Of a stretch of 64,000 nucleotides of DNA, positions 17,172 to 28,459 are shown piece by piece. Each line of letters starts with the position of its first letter. Positions within the stretch are counted from its first letter, which is position 1. The notes under the pieces were generated by a model. It did no database searches. It was not told the DNA's origin and saw nothing but the letters and a program-made list of their open reading frames with translations. Origin of the DNA: Paenibacillus phytorum (lineage in GTDB: Bacteria > Bacillota > Bacilli > Paenibacillales > NBRC-103111); assembly GCF_013141715.1 (NCBI RefSeq), contig NZ_WHOA01000009.1, positions 1-64,000 of the forward strand, written 5' to 3'. The position numbers and the translations under genes are program-made.

Positions 17172-20100
17172 TTATTTTACAATAATTTGTATAACGTCAC
17201 TTACCGTTGTTCCATTTCCATTTATAAACTCACAGCGATATTGATAAATGCCAGGAACTTTTCCCGAAATTTGTGTAATTGCCGATTGGGCATTTGGTGT
17301 TTGTGAAGATAAAGATTGCGTTTTAATAAGTTCGCCATTTTCATATAATCGATATTGTGCTGCGTTCGTGCCCCACCACATATTAGCAGTAATGGTATAG
17401 GTCCCATCTTGATCCCAGTTGTCGCTGGACAACACAGGTTTGCCAGGATTCGCATCAGCCACGGTGACGGTGTGTGGATCACATGAAGTCGTTCCATACA
17501 AATTCGATAACACACATGTATACACATAGGTTCCGTTTGGCTTACCTTGAATAGGAATAATGGAAGTCTGGGCTGCTGGCGATGCATCGGCCAGTGACTT
17601 CGTTTGGATCAATTGGCCATTCTCGTACAACTTATACAGTGAGCCATTGTTTCCCCACCACATATTCATCGTAACCTCATAATTGCCATCATGTAAGCCT
17701 GTCGCAACACCACTATTATTCGAAAGTGTCGGTTTACCTGGCACCCCATTTGCAAGCAGTGCCGGACTGACGGAATGCCGTTCGAACTTGACTGCATCAG
17801 CCCTCGTATAGATCATATCGGCAGGAAGAGTTGACGGATCTACAGTTGTCGGAGTCTCCCTTGTTAAACGAACATACTCGCTGCCGTCTCCTGCAAAGTC
17901 GAACGTTCCAAGATTAACCCAACCCGACGAGCCGACCGTCGCATCGATATACGTGACCTCGGTAACCGACTGATGCTTCACTTCCACTTTGACGTGATTA
18001 TCGTTTGCCGTCGTATGGACGAGCTTGTAGATGGAGACCGAATATCTCCCCTCTGGAAACTGGGCCTTCCACGTCGCCGATGATCCTTGAACTGTAGAGT
18101 AACGGGACTTAACACCAATTTTGTATCCGGCTAAATTGCTTTGGCTCCAAGACCCTGCCGTAGCGTATAACCCGGTCGTATTCGTGCTGTCGACAATAAC
18201 CGTCAGGTCCCTGATCGTTATTGTCAAAGGTGGTGTTGTTAAGGTCACACCGTCCATCGTTACCGTGGCCCACACCGCGATGTGATCCGTGGCTCCATCG
18301 AGGCTTTGAAGGGTCAACAAACCGCTGCTGTCCACTGCAGCCAGATCGGTTCTATCAACGAAATACTGCACATTTGCATGTGTAAGATCACCGATCAGAC
18401 CGTTGTCCAAATAGCCGGTTACGCTCAGTTGAGCAGCTTGAGTCATCTGCAGTTCGTCCCGATCCGACATAATGGCCACAGACTCTAATTGCTGCATTCT
18501 ATTCGGGTCCACCCACATCACCGCATCGGCAACTACCCGTGACTTATTGGCCTTGTTGGTTAATTCGACATACCCACTATCGCCTGCTGCAAAAGGATAA
18601 GCTCCCAGGAACACCCACGTCCCATTGGCCGTTGATTCATCAACGGTAACCGTCTCGGAACCCCCGCTATAATAAACGGTAAAAGAGGCATTCGTTGCCC
18701 AATTTTCACTCGTGGCGGTGATTTGCGGAAGCTTGTAATACACGCTATAAGTGACACTTCCCGGCAGCTCCGGACGCCAGAGAATCTTGCTTGTCGCTGT
18801 ACCTGTAGTCGATTTGGCATACACATAGTTATCGTAGTAATAGTCATTAGCCGTGGTATCCCGTATCCAGACGCCTTCTGTCTCCGCCTCCGAATTATCA
18901 ACAATGATGGATGACCCCTCCTGCCACTCGGGTTGGACCGGCGTTACCGTTACCTGATCAGGCAGATATAGCGTCCGCTTGCGGGTCTGTTTTCCGTCCG
19001 ATTCCACATAATAAGTGAAAGTTTGGGATAAATCGTTTACCCTTATCGACCATTCCATCGGATATATCGTATCTGGAACGGTCGTGTATGTGGCCCCGCC
19101 ATCCAAGGAGTAATGGATCGTCGCCGGTTTCGTCGTTTTTGCCTCCACGTAAGCATCGTAGGACGTTTCGTCGGGCTTGACGATTAGCATACCTTTAACA
19201 GCATCTATTGGACTGTGAACATCGAAGAAATAGCTTGCATCCGATGTATCGGCCGTTCTGAGCTGGTGCAGCGGCACATCAATGTTGAGTCCCTCCACAA
19301 TGATAGCGGTTATTCCCTTGCTTGAAACCGTGGCCTGAATGATTCCGCCTCTCATAACCGCTTGCTCTGGTGTGCCATTATCGCGGATGATGGTTACGGT
19401 ATAATCTTGCGCCGGATTGAACCCGATGATTTGAGCATTCAATTCGATCGGAGTCTGTACTTCAGCAGTTGATTCGTTGCTTAATCCGATGTAGAACTTA
19501 TTCCCGCTCTCCCCTGTTATCCAGTTCAATTGCGGATGGTTGGTCTTGATAATCCCTTTGGGCATCCAGAGCCAAACGTTCGAATTGCCGTAGAATTGAC
19601 CTGGTTTATTCCCGTAGAGGTGATATTTGAACCATAAAAAATTAGTTTCGAATACGGAAGGGAATGTAATACTCCCATTCGATTTCAGCGATTGTTCGCT
19701 GATCAGATAATCCATCGTTTGCCCGAGCTGCGCCGGCATATGGTGATAATAGATGGATGTAGCCCCGCTTGGACCTTCCAGAGGAAAATCCGGTTCAAGT
19801 TGACTAACGGCGAAGCCTTTATAGTAATAACCTGGATAGCTGGAATATCGTCCGATGACCGCATTATGAGCGATATCCTGCAGCAGTTTATTGCCTGTAT
19901 AGAGCGACAATCTCAGCATGAATGGAGCCTCCTGCGCATTCATCCGATAATAGCCGGTTGTACTTCCCGCTTCAAACGTCAACCCGTTGGGTGAAACAAG
20001 CCAACTTTCCGCTTGTACACCCCCGGCTACATCTTCTGGGAGCTTGCTCCTAGGATAATCGTATTTACCGCTTGCCGGCCAATGGAATGACTCCGCGTAA

Positions 20101-22778
20101 TTATACGTCTCCGGCTGCGGAATCGTAACGGTGCCTCCGGGAACCGGACGAGCAACGAACATGGTAGCGTACTGTTTGGCTTCCTTGTAAGCGGCATTCA
20201 AGTATTTGGGATCCTTCGTTTCCTCGTAAAGCTCCAAGATCTCCATCCATAGCTTGCTATAATAATAAATAAACTCATTTTTACTCACATTCACGGATTC
20301 CGGGGTATCGATATTCTGAGTGATATAGCTGTCGGCTGCAGCCTTGGCAGCCTGTAAATATTGCGCTTCCCCCGTCATACGATACATCATCAGGGGCTGA
20401 ATGACAGGACCCCGATCTTTCTGATCAGGATTGCGCACAAGGTACTCTTGCTGCCCTAGCGCTTGAATTCCAGCCGAAGTGCCCATCATTTGATTGACAG
20501 CAGCTACGCTTGAAACATCGAACGGCAAGGTTGCCATTTTCCATAACGACGGCACGCCGTATACGGGCTTCTGCGTCGGCGACCAACCGATACCATTTCG
20601 CGATACACCGTACTGGATGGACGGCAGCGCTCTCGTATCGTAAAGCTGGTCGTCTCCGGTCAAGTAGTAAGCCCCTAGAAGAACCGCATTCGATGTTGTT
20701 CGAACGCTATCCTCGTTCTCGATGTCAATGAAGCCCTTGGCTCGATTCCACCACCCGCTGGGCGACGGAACATAATTAACAGAGTCGTCACCCTGCGGCT
20801 CTATCTTGAGCAGATCGATCATATTGAACATCGCATCCGTAAGCGACTGATCGGCGACATTTTCCCGGTATGCGGAATAACCGTATTCATTACGTATAAT
20901 ATCCTCGTAGGCATCATACAGACTGCTCCGTTGTGCGATCAATCCCATATGAAACTGGTACGTGCTTTCTGCGGTCATTTGCGAATAAGTCCCTAGTTGA
21001 GGAGCATAAAGGATCGGCTGCACGCTGCCCTCGTTGTTGACAAGACTCATGCCAAGCCGTTGTTTCGTAACGCCTCCCGTCGGTTCAAATTCGACCGGAA
21101 GCTCTTCCGACGGTGCAAATACGCCATACGTCAAAGCGTTCCCTGCACCGTCATTCTTTTCAATCAGACTCATTGGAGCGCTCAGCTCCCTTAAGCTTGT
21201 TGATTCTACAGAACCTACCATTTTTGCATGCGACCTGAAACCATTCAACACTTCATTGATGCCAGTGATTAATTCTGTTGTGAAAGACTGATAGCCGATC
21301 ACATAATTGCCATCCCGGCGAGGTGTAAAGGCGAAGGAAACATCTGGTTTATCCCCTGACATGGACCAGTTCACTTGTAAATCGTAATCGCTTCCATGCA
21401 AAGAATCGGTTAATACTGCAGTATGGCTATCAGGGAAATTGATCCCGTCGAAAGTAATCCAGCGTTTGTTCATCGTATCGTAGTAATTGGTTCGACTCCC
21501 CGCATTCCCATCCAATAAGACCCATTGTTCTTCAAGTCTTTCCGCCGTATTATTGATTGGCACCCAGTTCCCCGTATCCGTGTCCTTGTAGAACAGATCA
21601 CGAACGATGGATTTGCCTCCATCCCAAGTAGCTTCATAGAAGGTCGCCTTATAGTTTGCGTTTTCGATGCTGCCTTTTTCCGTATAACTGAGATTCGCCA
21701 ATGTGCGGCTGCGCAGCGGAGGCAACGGTGGGGCCTGCTGCTGGATATTTCCTTCGAACTTGACGCTATCTGCCCGCGTAATGATGGTGCCCGTCGTAGG
21801 TTGCGTTCGAGTCAGCCTGACAAATTCGGTATCATTACCACTGAAATAATACTCCCCCAAATCAACCCATCCGACAGATGGGCCCGAAGAGGGCCTGAGA
21901 TCCATAAACATGACATCCGTAATCCCATTGTGCACAATTTCGATTTTTACATTACTATCTGCTTTATCCGCCCAATTAAGCTTGTAGAACGATATTCTCG
22001 CCGTTCCTGCTTCCAACCGCGGATTCCATGTGATGCTTCTTCCCACAGCATCCGTATATTTGGAACTGGAATTATTGTATCCCTTCACTCCCGCACTTGT
22101 GGTCCAATAAGGAGCGGAGTACCCGTTATTCGCGTTATCCACATCGCTGGTAACGACATCATCAATCGTGATGCTTCCATCATCAATGATGATCGTCTTA
22201 TGAGGCTCTTTCTGCTGAATATTCCCTTCGAACTTGACCGCATCAGCACGCGTAAGTATCGTGCTGGTGGTGCTGGTAGACCGAGTCAATTTAACGAATT
22301 CTTCACCAACCCCGGAGAAATAATACTCTCCCAAATCAACCCATCCCGCAGGAGCGCCGAATGAAGGTCTCAGATCCATAAATAGAACATCCGTCATCCC
22401 GTTATGAACAATTTCGATTTTTACATTGCTATCCGCTTTGTCCTCCCAGTTAAGCTTGTAGAACGATATTCTCGCCGTTCCTGCTTCCAAACGTGGATTC
22501 CACGATATGGTTCTGCCTGCTGTACTCGTATATTTGGAACTGGAATTATTATACCCCTTCACCCCGGTACTTGTGGTCCAATTGGGCGCCGAGTATCCGT
22601 TATTCGCGTTATCCGCATCTGGGGTTACAACCCCGTCGAGCGTGATGCTCCCGTCATCGATGATGATTGTCTTAAACGGGAAGGTCTCCGCATTAGCGGT
22701 CCTTATCCCGGATAGGCTTAAAGGAACTATCATCGTCATGATGAGAACGATTAAGAAAAACAGCTTACTTTTTATCAT
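17172..22778 (-). CDS. Giant secreted multidomain carbohydrate-active protein with golvesin-type modules
   Basis: 1,868 residues from the ATG at 22778 (AAAGGATGTGAG upstream; a TTG at 22811 is in frame). Signal peptide cleaved after TANA (about residue 30). Then two near-identical golvesin/Xly-type beta-sandwiches (about 35-190, 195-350, both beginning [11 protein letters not shown]), a catalytic-looking region (about 365-1170) with a beta-rich part and a helical six-hairpin glycosidase-like barrel ([33 protein letters not shown]), a third golvesin-type module (about 1270-1410), a Big-like domain, a fourth golvesin-type module (about 1515-1660) and two chitinase-type Ig repeats ([18 protein letters not shown]). 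Probably a polysaccharide lyase or hydrolase displayed or secreted; substrate unknown. A cre site and a 9-bp repeat box lie upstream. Confidence 0.75.
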   Translation of the reverse strand: MIKSKLFFLIVLIMTMIVPLSLSGIRTANAETFPFKTIIIDDGSITLDGVVTPDADNANNGYSAPNWTTSTGVKGYNNSSSKYTSTAGRTISWNPRLEAGTARISFYKLNWEDKADSNVKIEIVHNGMTDVLFMDLRPSFGAPAGWVDLGEYYFSGVGEEFVKLTRSTSTTSTILTRADAVKFEGNIQQKEPHKTIIIDDGSITIDDVVTSDVDNANNGYSAPYWTTSAGVKGYNNSSSKYTDAVGRSITWNPRLEAGTARISFYKLNWADKADSNVKIEIVHNGITDVMFMDLRPSSGPSVGWVDLGEYYFSGNDTEFVRLTRTQPTTGTIITRADSVKFEGNIQQQAPPLPPLRSRTLANLSYTEKGSIENANYKATFYEATWDGGKSIVRDLFYKDTDTGNWVPINNTAERLEEQWVLLDGNAGSRTNYYDTMNKRWITFDGINFPDSHTAVLTDSLHGSDYDLQVNWSMSGDKPDVSFAFTPRRDGNYVIGYQSFTTELITGINEVLNGFRSHAKMVGSVESTSLRELSAPMSLIEKNDGAGNALTYGVFAPSEELPVEFEPTGGVTKQRLGMSLVNNEGSVQPILYAPQLGTYSQMTAESTYQFHMGLIAQRSSLYDAYEDIIRNEYGYSAYRENVADQSLTDAMFNMIDLLKIEPQGDDSVNYVPSPSGWWNRAKGFIDIENEDSVRTTSNAVLLGAYYLTGDDQLYDTRALPSIQYGVSRNGIGWSPTQKPVYGVPSLWKMATLPFDVSSVAAVNQMMGTSAGIQALGQQEYLVRNPDQKDRGPVIQPLMMYRMTGEAQYLQAAKAAADSYITQNIDTPESVNVSKNEFIYYYSKLWMEILELYEETKDPKYLNAAYKEAKQYATMFVARPVPGGTVTIPQPETYNYAESFHWPASGKYDYPRSKLPEDVAGGVQAESWLVSPNGLTFEAGSTTGYYRMNAQEAPFMLRLSLYTGNKLLQDIAHNAVIGRYSSYPGYYYKGFAVSQLEPDFPLEGPSGATSIYYHHMPAQLGQTMDYLISEQSLKSNGSITFPSVFETNFLWFKYHLYGNKPGQFYGNSNVWLWMPKGIIKTNHPQLNWITGESGNKFYIGLSNESTAEVQTPIELNAQIIGFNPAQDYTVTIIRDNGTPEQAVMRGGIIQATVSSKGITAIIVEGLNIDVPLHQLRTADTSDASYFFDVHSPIDAVKGMLIVKPDETSYDAYVEAKTTKPATIHYSLDGGATYTTVPDTIYPMEWSIRVNDLSQTFTYYVESDGKQTRKRTLYLPDQVTVTPVQPEWQEGSSIIVDNSEAETEGVWIRDTTANDYYYDNYVYAKSTTGTATSKILWRPELPGSVTYSVYYKLPQITATSENWATNASFTVYYSGGSETVTVDESTANGTWVFLGAYPFAAGDSGYVELTNKANKSRVVADAVMWVDPNRMQQLESVAIMSDRDELQMTQAAQLSVTGYLDNGLIGDLTHANVQYFVDRTDLAAVDSSGLLTLQSLDGATDHIAVWATVTMDGVTLTTPPLTITIRDLTVIVDSTNTTGLYATAGSWSQSNLAGYKIGVKSRYSTVQGSSATWKAQFPEGRYSVSIYKLVHTTANDNHVKVEVKHQSVTEVTYIDATVGSSGWVNLGTFDFAGDGSEYVRLTRETPTTVDPSTLPADMIYTRADAVKFERHSVSPALLANGVPGKPTLSNNSGVATGLHDGNYEVTMNMWWGNNGSLYKLYENGQLIQTKSLADASPAAQTSIIPIQGKPNGTYVYTCVLSNLYGTTSCDPHTVTVADANPGKPVLSSDNWDQDGTYTITANMWWGTNAAQYRLYENGELIKTQSLSSQTPNAQSAITQISGKVPGIYQYRCEFINGNGTTVSDVIQIIVK

Positions 22779-22863
22779 AAAACTCACATCCTTTCCATGA
22801 TTTGCTTTCAAACAATACGGATTTCAACGAATGAATGCTGGGATCATAGAGCGACCCTCAAAT

Positions 22864-22877
22864 TGATAACGCTTTCA
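22864..22877 (-). promoter_or_regulatory. cre site (CcpA operator)
   Basis: Minus-strand TGAAAGCGTTATCA fits the Bacillus cre consensus TGWAARCGYTWNCW at every position. It lies 86 bp before the start of the giant enzyme and downstream of its putative -10 box, a repressing position. Carbon catabolite repression of this enzyme is therefore likely. Confidence 0.8.
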
Positions 22878-22961
22878 AAATAAAAACCAACCTCCTTTAT
22901 TCGAATTGTTGTGACGCAGCAATTATCCGTATCGGTCTGACTAGTCCCTACGTCTTTTTTT

Positions 22962-23017
22962 ATCTTAGCATGTCATATAACCGTAAAATTTCTTTAATTT
23001 CAAGAATTTCTTATAAG
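22962..23017 (-). promoter_or_regulatory. Activator-type promoter box A
   Basis: On the minus strand three GAAAT pentamers 9 bp apart (23010-23006, 23001-22997, 22992-22988) follow the palindrome CTTATAAG (23017-23010). About 32 bp downstream is an extended -10, ATGCTAAGAT (-10 at 22967-22962), with no good -35. The same arrangement stands before the permease operon (28001-28053). The layout fits a shared activator covering the -35 region. Confidence 0.65.
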
Positions 23018-23035
23018 ATTTTATGTCAAAAAAGA

Positions 23036-23085
23036 AACCTACGTCGTATTGGACCGCTCAACTGCAGTCAGATACGATGTAGGTC
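23036..23085 (-). terminator. Rho-independent terminator of the SGNH gene
   Basis: On the minus strand ACCTACATCGTAT pairs with ATACGACGTAGGT around a long loop, then TTTCTTTTTT. Confidence 0.75.
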
Positions 23086-23114
23086 TTACAATGGAAATAA
23101 AGCCGATTTATCAA

Positions 23115-24323
23115 TTATAATGGCGGCTGCACCAGCAACAACTTCCCAAGCTGAATCACCGTTTGCTTGTACCAATCCGGATGCTGCCGTTCATGCTCCA
23201 AACTTCGTTCATTGCCACTTGCCTCAAACACTGCCACTTTATCTGTCATCTCGGCATCGATTTCGAAGTGAATTGTATGTTTCCCATTCGGAAGTTCCGG
23301 CAAGAAAACATACTGATTCCGATTATGATCGTTAAATGGCGTGAATCGATCGATGAGGAAAGGTTCCCCGTCATCCACCGTTACTTTCAATCTGCCGGAA
23401 TCGGGTCCCCCGATATCGAACAGCCCGATGTGAGTGCCTTCGAACTGCACCGTGATAGCCTCCCCCGGATCGACCGCTCGCCATAGGCCGGGGAACAACC
23501 AATTGTACTCGCGGACCAAAGCAAAATCATCGGGGGTCATATAAGACCATCCTGCCGAAAAATCGGCATGGCCATCCAGCGGCACCATAGCGGCGTACTC
23601 CCAAGGATTGGCCGGGACCAAAGGGTCCTGAGGCAAGTTATGTTCGACCCTTCCCAAGCGACCTCGAAGTTCACTCATTTTCTCAAACGACCGGGTGATC
23701 GTATCCGTGTAAATCTGGTGCCCTTCGGGAATTGTCGGATGGATCGAATCATGCGTAAAAAAAATAGCTCCGGAAATGGACTCGTCTGCCTTTGAGGTAA
23801 AAATAAGCTTTCCCTCCGAAACCAAATGACTGACCGCTACGCCCAGATGAATCGAAGGAATGCCATAATAGTCGGCCACATCCTCTTGCATAAGAGCTCC
23901 CTTCTGGTATTCCCCGGACTGAAATCCGACCACATCCCGCTCCTTCAGCGTATAAACGAACAGGATATCGGTAAACCGGCTCCGCTTGCGGATTTGACGG
24001 ACGATCCCTTCGATCCGCGCTTTGGACTCGGGGACTCCGCCATCGTTACCGACAAATTCAACAAACACTAGATCAGGCTGATGACGCAATACATCCGTCT
24101 CCAAACGGGCGCAGCCCAAATCCGATCCAGTTCCGTCAATGCCTGCATTCACAGAGCGAATATCCGCCTTGGGATATTTCTCACGAAGCCATTCAGCCGT
24201 CATTACACGGTATCCTTCAGAACGGGTATTACTGCCGCCAAAATAGACTATGGTCACCGTGTCCTCATTTTCCAACTTTTGAATTACATTTGGAAGGCCT
24301 TCCCTAGGAAATAATTCCTTCAT
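23115..24323 (-). CDS. SGNH/GDSL hydrolase with C-terminal beta-sandwich
   Basis: About 402 residues. The N-terminal half (20-220) is an SGNH hydrolase: YFGGSNTRSEG (block I with catalytic Ser), the block II glycine near NAGIDGTGSDLG, VEFVGNDGG (block III Asn), and HDSIHPTIPEGHQIY (block V D-x-x-H). The C-terminal half is a beta-rich domain seen in Paenibacillus carbohydrate esterases. No signal peptide, so it probably deacylates imported oligosaccharides. The ATG at 24323 with AGGTGA upstream is preferred to the GTG at 24344. It lies between the importer and the giant enzyme. Confidence 0.85.
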   Translation of the reverse strand: MKELFPREGLPNVIQKLENEDTVTIVYFGGSNTRSEGYRVMTAEWLREKYPKADIRSVNAGIDGTGSDLGCARLETDVLRHQPDLVFVEFVGNDGGVPESKARIEGIVRQIRKRSRFTDILFVYTLKERDVVGFQSGEYQKGALMQEDVADYYGIPSIHLGVAVSHLVSEGKLIFTSKADESISGAIFFTHDSIHPTIPEGHQIYTDTITRSFEKMSELRGRLGRVEHNLPQDPLVPANPWEYAAMVPLDGHADFSAGWSYMTPDDFALVREYNWLFPGLWRAVDPGEAITVQFEGTHIGLFDIGGPDSGRLKVTVDDGEPFLIDRFTPFNDHNRNQYVFLPELPNGKHTIHFEIDAEMTDKVAVFEASGNERSLEHERQHPDWYKQTVIQLGKLLLVQPPL

Positions 24324-24449
24324 CGTCACTTCACCTAACCTCACTTATCTTTTTTAGGAGCATACAACTAACATGGTAGTCCTTTTTATCTGAGTTTTTT
24401 TACATGATTTCGAGAAAAATTCATACATTTTTTTGCCCCCTAGACCAAC

Positions 24450-24481
24450 AAAGAGAGTGGCAACTAATTGCCACTCTCTTT
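24450..24481 (-). terminator. Terminator of the sugar importer operon
   Basis: A 14-bp stem AAAGAGAGTGGCAA/TTGCCACTCTCTTT with a 4-base loop directly after the solute-binding protein gene. The T-run is short, so it may be partial. Confidence 0.75.
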
Positions 24482-24487
24482 GTTTAT

Positions 24488-26071
24488 TTACTTGATTAAG
24501 CCTGCTTCTTTAAACTGCTTGGTTGCTGTGTCCTTATATTTCTGCATGTCAAACTTGGTATCCAACGTTTTGAGGAAATTATCCCAGTTGGAAAGAGGGT
24601 CTTTGCCCGTCATAAATTTGACCAAGCTTTCATTAATGAAACGTTGGCGGTCAGCTGCCAACGTATCGCTCGGGTCTGCAGTCAATATATTCCCGGGCAA
24701 AGTAGGCGCCACATATTTCTGGTTGTCATTAAAAGCTTCTGTCGTCTTTGGATTCTGGAAGCTGAAATACTCGGCATCATCGCCACGACGCGCCATTTTA
24801 TAATGTTCGACCCACTGGTACTTTTCTCTCATATCCTTCGATAACTCGGAGGTTTTGTTTTTGACCTTGCCGTCCACCAGATCCCAATGAATCCCTTTAA
24901 GTCCGTAAGCGAAATTCGGGTATGCTTCTTTGTCCGTAAAGAGATATTCCAGCATAGACAAGATCCGAATGATTTTGTCCTTATCCGCTTTCTTGGAAAT
25001 GGCCCATGAATTGCCTTGGAACGATTTTCTCTCCAATATTTGATCGCCGTAAGGCCCTTTCATTGGAGGAATTACGATCCATTCCGGCACCTCTCCGCCG
25101 ATTTCTTTCATTTTCTGTTGGGCATCCGGTTCCAGCCTACGGACATCTCTTATCATGAAGCCGACTTTACCCTTATATAACTTTTGGTCCAACAAATCGG
25201 GCGTATTCATCGTCACCCAGTCCGGATCCACAACTTTGGCTGTCATCATTTTATTGATATAAGCTAACGCCTCCTTCATTTTGGGATCGGTAAACAGGAA
25301 CACCGGTTTATTGTCTTTCACTTCAATAGCTGAGGGAGGATTGACGCCAAACATCCACATTAAATAATCGAACCCGTAGGTTTGCAAAGTGCCCTCTTTA
25401 TTCATACCACCAATGAAGCCATACGTATCGTTCTTGCCATTGCCGTCCGGGTCTTTCTCTGTAAAAGCTTTCATCACTTCGAACAGCTCATCAGAGGTTG
25501 TCGGCACTTTCAGATTCAACTTTTTCAGCCAATCATTTCGGAGGAAGAGGCTTCTAACACCATTTACATTATCATAACCTGGAACTGCAATGGTTTTTCC
25601 CTGATAGGACACCGCATCCCAGGAGTCTGTACCGAAACGCTTCTTCAATTCGGGAAATTGATCCAGATACGGCGTCAAGTCTGCAAGAACGCCTTGGTCA
25701 TAATATTGCGCGAGATCAGCCCGGCTCTTCAAGAAGAGCATATCTGGAATATCTCCACCGGCAATGAGCGTATTTAGTTTGGTCGTTGCTTGCCCCGCTT
25801 GGGGAATCATCATATCCAGTTCGATATTCACCGCCTTCTCTAACATTTGGCGTTGGACATCTTCTTCACGAGGAGGAATCGGAGCAGCAGCGTTGAAAGT
25901 ACCTTGGTTAAACATCGAGATTTTCATTTTGTTTGCAAACTGGTTCGGCTTGCCTTGAGAGCTGCTCGAAGCTGTTGGCGTCACTTCTGTTTTTTCTCCA
26001 CATCCTGACAATACCGCTCCCAACCCTACCATTGCTGTCAGAATAGTTAATGAAATCTTTTTACGTTGCAT
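24488..26071 (-). CDS. Sugar-binding lipoprotein of an LplABC-type importer
   Basis: 527 residues. Lipoprotein signal with lipobox LSGC (Cys about residue 24). Large cluster-B binding protein of the LplA/YtcQ kind typical of Paenibacillus oligosaccharide uptake. Third gene of the operon permease-permease-binding protein; no ATPase is encoded here, so a shared MsmX-type ATPase elsewhere must energise it. The adjacent SGNH hydrolase and giant enzyme suggest a plant or microbial polysaccharide as substrate. Confidence 0.9.
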   Translation of the reverse strand: MQRKKISLTILTAMVGLGAVLSGCGEKTEVTPTASSSSQGKPNQFANKMKISMFNQGTFNAAAPIPPREEDVQRQMLEKAVNIELDMMIPQAGQATTKLNTLIAGGDIPDMLFLKSRADLAQYYDQGVLADLTPYLDQFPELKKRFGTDSWDAVSYQGKTIAVPGYDNVNGVRSLFLRNDWLKKLNLKVPTTSDELFEVMKAFTEKDPDGNGKNDTYGFIGGMNKEGTLQTYGFDYLMWMFGVNPPSAIEVKDNKPVFLFTDPKMKEALAYINKMMTAKVVDPDWVTMNTPDLLDQKLYKGKVGFMIRDVRRLEPDAQQKMKEIGGEVPEWIVIPPMKGPYGDQILERKSFQGNSWAISKKADKDKIIRILSMLEYLFTDKEAYPNFAYGLKGIHWDLVDGKVKNKTSELSKDMREKYQWVEHYKMARRGDDAEYFSFQNPKTTEAFNDNQKYVAPTLPGNILTADPSDTLAADRQRFINESLVKFMTGKDPLSNWDNFLKTLDTKFDMQKYKDTATKQFKEAGLIK

Positions 26072-26138
26072 ATTGACCTCTCCTCTTTGCTTTTATATTA
26101 TCACGGTTTCCCCGTAACAACCTAGGTAAGAATGCCAT

Positions 26139-27008
26139 TTAACCTTTAATCGATCCCATGAGCACACCTTTGGTAAAATGCTTTTGCATAAATGGGTAAA
26201 CGATCAAAATCGGAACCGTTGTCACGACTACAGCAGCCATTTGCACAGCGAATTTGCTAACCATTCCGGTACTGGCGATCGAATCAGCGCTTTGTGTTGC
26301 GACGTTCAGCAAGATGTTGCGCAAGATAACTTGAAGTGGCATTAAGTTGGAATCATTAATGTAAACAATAGCATCGAAATAACTGTTCCAATGCCCGACT
26401 GCGTAAAATAAGGAAATCGTGGCAAGGACGGGCAAGGACAGGGGTAAAATGATCCTCCACAACGACTGAAGCTCACTTGCACCGTCTACCCTCGCTGATT
26501 CCTCGATTTCAGGAGGCAATTGCTCGAAAAAGCCTTTAATGATCACCAGATTAAATGCACTAATGAGATGCGGTATAATCAATACCCACGGACTGTCTAG
26601 CAATCCCAGAGAGCGGATTAACAAATACGACGGAATTAACCCTCCGCTAAACATCATGGTAAACACAATGAATAGTAAAAATGGTTTGCGCCCCGGCAAA
26701 TATTTTTTGGATAACGGATAAGCCGCCATTACCGTAAAAAACACATTAAGCGCAGTACCTACAATCGTTCGAAACAACGTAATTTTATACGCTTGCCCAA
26801 TACCATGAGAAATGAATACTTCTTTATAGGCTGTAAAGGTAAAGGATTCTGGTATAATAACAATTCCTTTTCTTAACACTTCCGATTCAGGCGTCACTGA
26901 AACAGCAACCACATATAAAAAGGGGAGTAAACAAATTAGGGATAGTAAACAAAGAATGAAATAAACGGCTACTTGCCATACTTTTTCCCCGAATGTCTGA
27001 TTGATCAT
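26139..27008 (-). CDS. Carbohydrate ABC permease (LplC-like)
   Basis: About 289 residues, six membrane helices. The EAA loop is seen as EESARVDGASELQSLWRIILPLS, with the LplC-type ending KGVLMGSIKG. Start taken at the ATG 27008, with GAGGTGG upstream; an ATG at 27038 would overlap the preceding gene. It pairs with the upstream permease. Confidence 0.9.
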   Translation of the reverse strand: MINQTFGEKVWQVAVYFILCLLSLICLLPFLYVVAVSVTPESEVLRKGIVIIPESFTFTAYKEVFISHGIGQAYKITLFRTIVGTALNVFFTVMAAYPLSKKYLPGRKPFLLFIVFTMMFSGGLIPSYLLIRSLGLLDSPWVLIIPHLISAFNLVIIKGFFEQLPPEIEESARVDGASELQSLWRIILPLSLPVLATISLFYAVGHWNSYFDAIVYINDSNLMPLQVILRNILLNVATQSADSIASTGMVSKFAVQMAAVVVTTVPILIVYPFMQKHFTKGVLMGSIKG

Positions 27009-27021
27009 ACCCAAAACCACC

Positions 27022-27969
27022 TCACCAAATTTGACCATCGAATTTTTTGGCGAGCTTGTTCGCAGCCAAAACTAAAATAAATCCGATGACAGCTTTAAAC
27101 AATCCTACAGCAGTAGCCAACCCAATCTTAAGACGCTCCAACCCTTCACGGTATACCCATGTGTCGATAATATCGATCTTCTCCTGGTTAAAGGTGTTGG
27201 CAAACATGAATATTTGGTCAAAGCCAGCGTCCAGAATATGGCTTAGTTTAAGGATCAGCATCAGAATAATGACTCCTCGAATGCCGGGTAATGTTACATG
27301 CCACAGCTGTCTCCACTTGGAAGCGCCATCAATCCGGGCCGCTTCATATAAGCTCGGATCGATTCCTGCTAATGCTGCAAGGTACAATATGGCTCCCCAT
27401 CCGATATCCTTCCATATTTCAGATAAGATAATCAGCAGTCTGCCCCAGGCGGGTTCCGTCAGGAAGGAGATCGGTTGGATGCCATTTTCCTTCAAAATCA
27501 TGTTAAAAAGGCCATCTCCTGGGGCTAGTAATGCCACCATAAGTCCATAAACAATGACCCATGACAGAAAATGGGGCAAATAAGTGATCGTTTGTACGAT
27601 TTTCTTAAACCATTGGGTATAAACTTCATTGAGAAGCAAAGCAAGTACGATGGGAGCCGAGAAGCCGAATAATAGCTTGTACAGCGAGATGATAATCGTA
27701 TTTCTCATAATGTCCCAGAAATATACCCCGTTAATAAAATCTTTAAAATTTTTCAATCCCACCCACGGGCTATCCCATAGTCCCAAGGCCAAATTGTAGT
27801 TTTTGAAAGCAATAACGATTCCCGCCATAGGAATGTATTTGAATATTGCAAAATACAACAATGCCGGGAATAAAAGAGCATACATCACTTTATACGTTCG
27901 TATCGTTCTTATCAAAGATTTCCACTTGGGAGGGAGGGGGATGGCGTCCGCTGCCAATTTCGTTTGCAT
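27022..27969 (-). CDS. Carbohydrate ABC permease (LplB-like)
   Basis: 315 residues, six membrane helices; EAA loop YEAARIDGASKWRQLWHVTLPGI. First gene of the importer operon, behind the activator-type promoter box at 28001-28053. LplB-family proteins form a heterodimer with the LplC-like partner in the membrane. Confidence 0.9.
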   Translation of the reverse strand: MQTKLAADAIPLPPKWKSLIRTIRTYKVMYALLFPALLYFAIFKYIPMAGIVIAFKNYNLALGLWDSPWVGLKNFKDFINGVYFWDIMRNTIIISLYKLLFGFSAPIVLALLLNEVYTQWFKKIVQTITYLPHFLSWVIVYGLMVALLAPGDGLFNMILKENGIQPISFLTEPAWGRLLIILSEIWKDIGWGAILYLAALAGIDPSLYEAARIDGASKWRQLWHVTLPGIRGVIILMLILKLSHILDAGFDQIFMFANTFNQEKIDIIDTWVYREGLERLKIGLATAVGLFKAVIGFILVLAANKLAKKFDGQIW

Positions 27970-27998
27970 TTCATCACCTCAACTTTATTTATATTTTT

Positions 27999-28053
27999 AT
28001 AATAGCATCCCAAAATCGGATAAATTTCTGTGATTTCTAGAATTTCTTATAAG
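27999..28053 (-). promoter_or_regulatory. Activator-type promoter box B
   Basis: Minus strand: CTTATAAG (28053-28046), three GAAAT at 9-bp intervals (28046-28042, 28037-28033, 28028-28024), then about 31 bp to ATGCTATTAT (-10 at 28004-27999). It matches box A of the giant enzyme in sequence, order and distance to the -10. Confidence 0.65.
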
Positions 28054-28226
28054 ATATTAAGTAAGAGAGCCTGGGAAAATCCCAATACACTTTGCATGAA
28101 AAAAGGAATTCTGATTTTCAAGCTGAAAATGATAAGTACTTTGTTAATTTATTGGAAATGTAAAAATATAGCCTCTCCAACCATGCCCGTAAACTGGAAA
28201 GAAGGCTGCCATGTGGCAACCCTTTT

Positions 28227-28426
28227 TTATCTTGGCTCATGCCATTGAAGCAGTCTCAGCTTACAACCACCGATTCTTTCTAGGCGTGGGATGGCGTTAA
28301 CGACCGAACCTGCGATTCCGAGCAGTTCCTCCGCAGTAATGCCCGGTCCGCCGCACAGACGCCATGTTTCTCCGAGACCTTCTCGATGGCATCAAGCATC
28401 TGACTTGAGCCAAGCAAATGGTTCAT
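28227..28426 (-). pseudogene. Frameshifted small gene, family not recognised
   Basis: A good GGAGGAAAT site precedes the ATG at 28426, which opens 48 codons (MNHLLGSSQMLDAIEKV...) ending at 28280. From about 28365 another frame continues more protein-like (GGPGITAEELLGIAGSVVNA, then IPRLERIGG and LRLLQWHEPR) to a TAA at 28227. The join suggests a one-base frameshift in a gene of about 65 codons. A 7-bp hairpin, GGCTGCC/GGCAACC, follows at 28204-28221. It would be co-transcribed with the oxidoreductase upstream. Confidence 0.4.
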
Positions 28427-28459
28427 TATTCTATTTCCTCCAACCTCGTTAGTGATTGA

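Noticed and set aside
28097..28248. Plus-strand ORF downstream of the importer promoter
   Set aside because: No ribosome binding site, low complexity, and it runs into a terminator-like hairpin.
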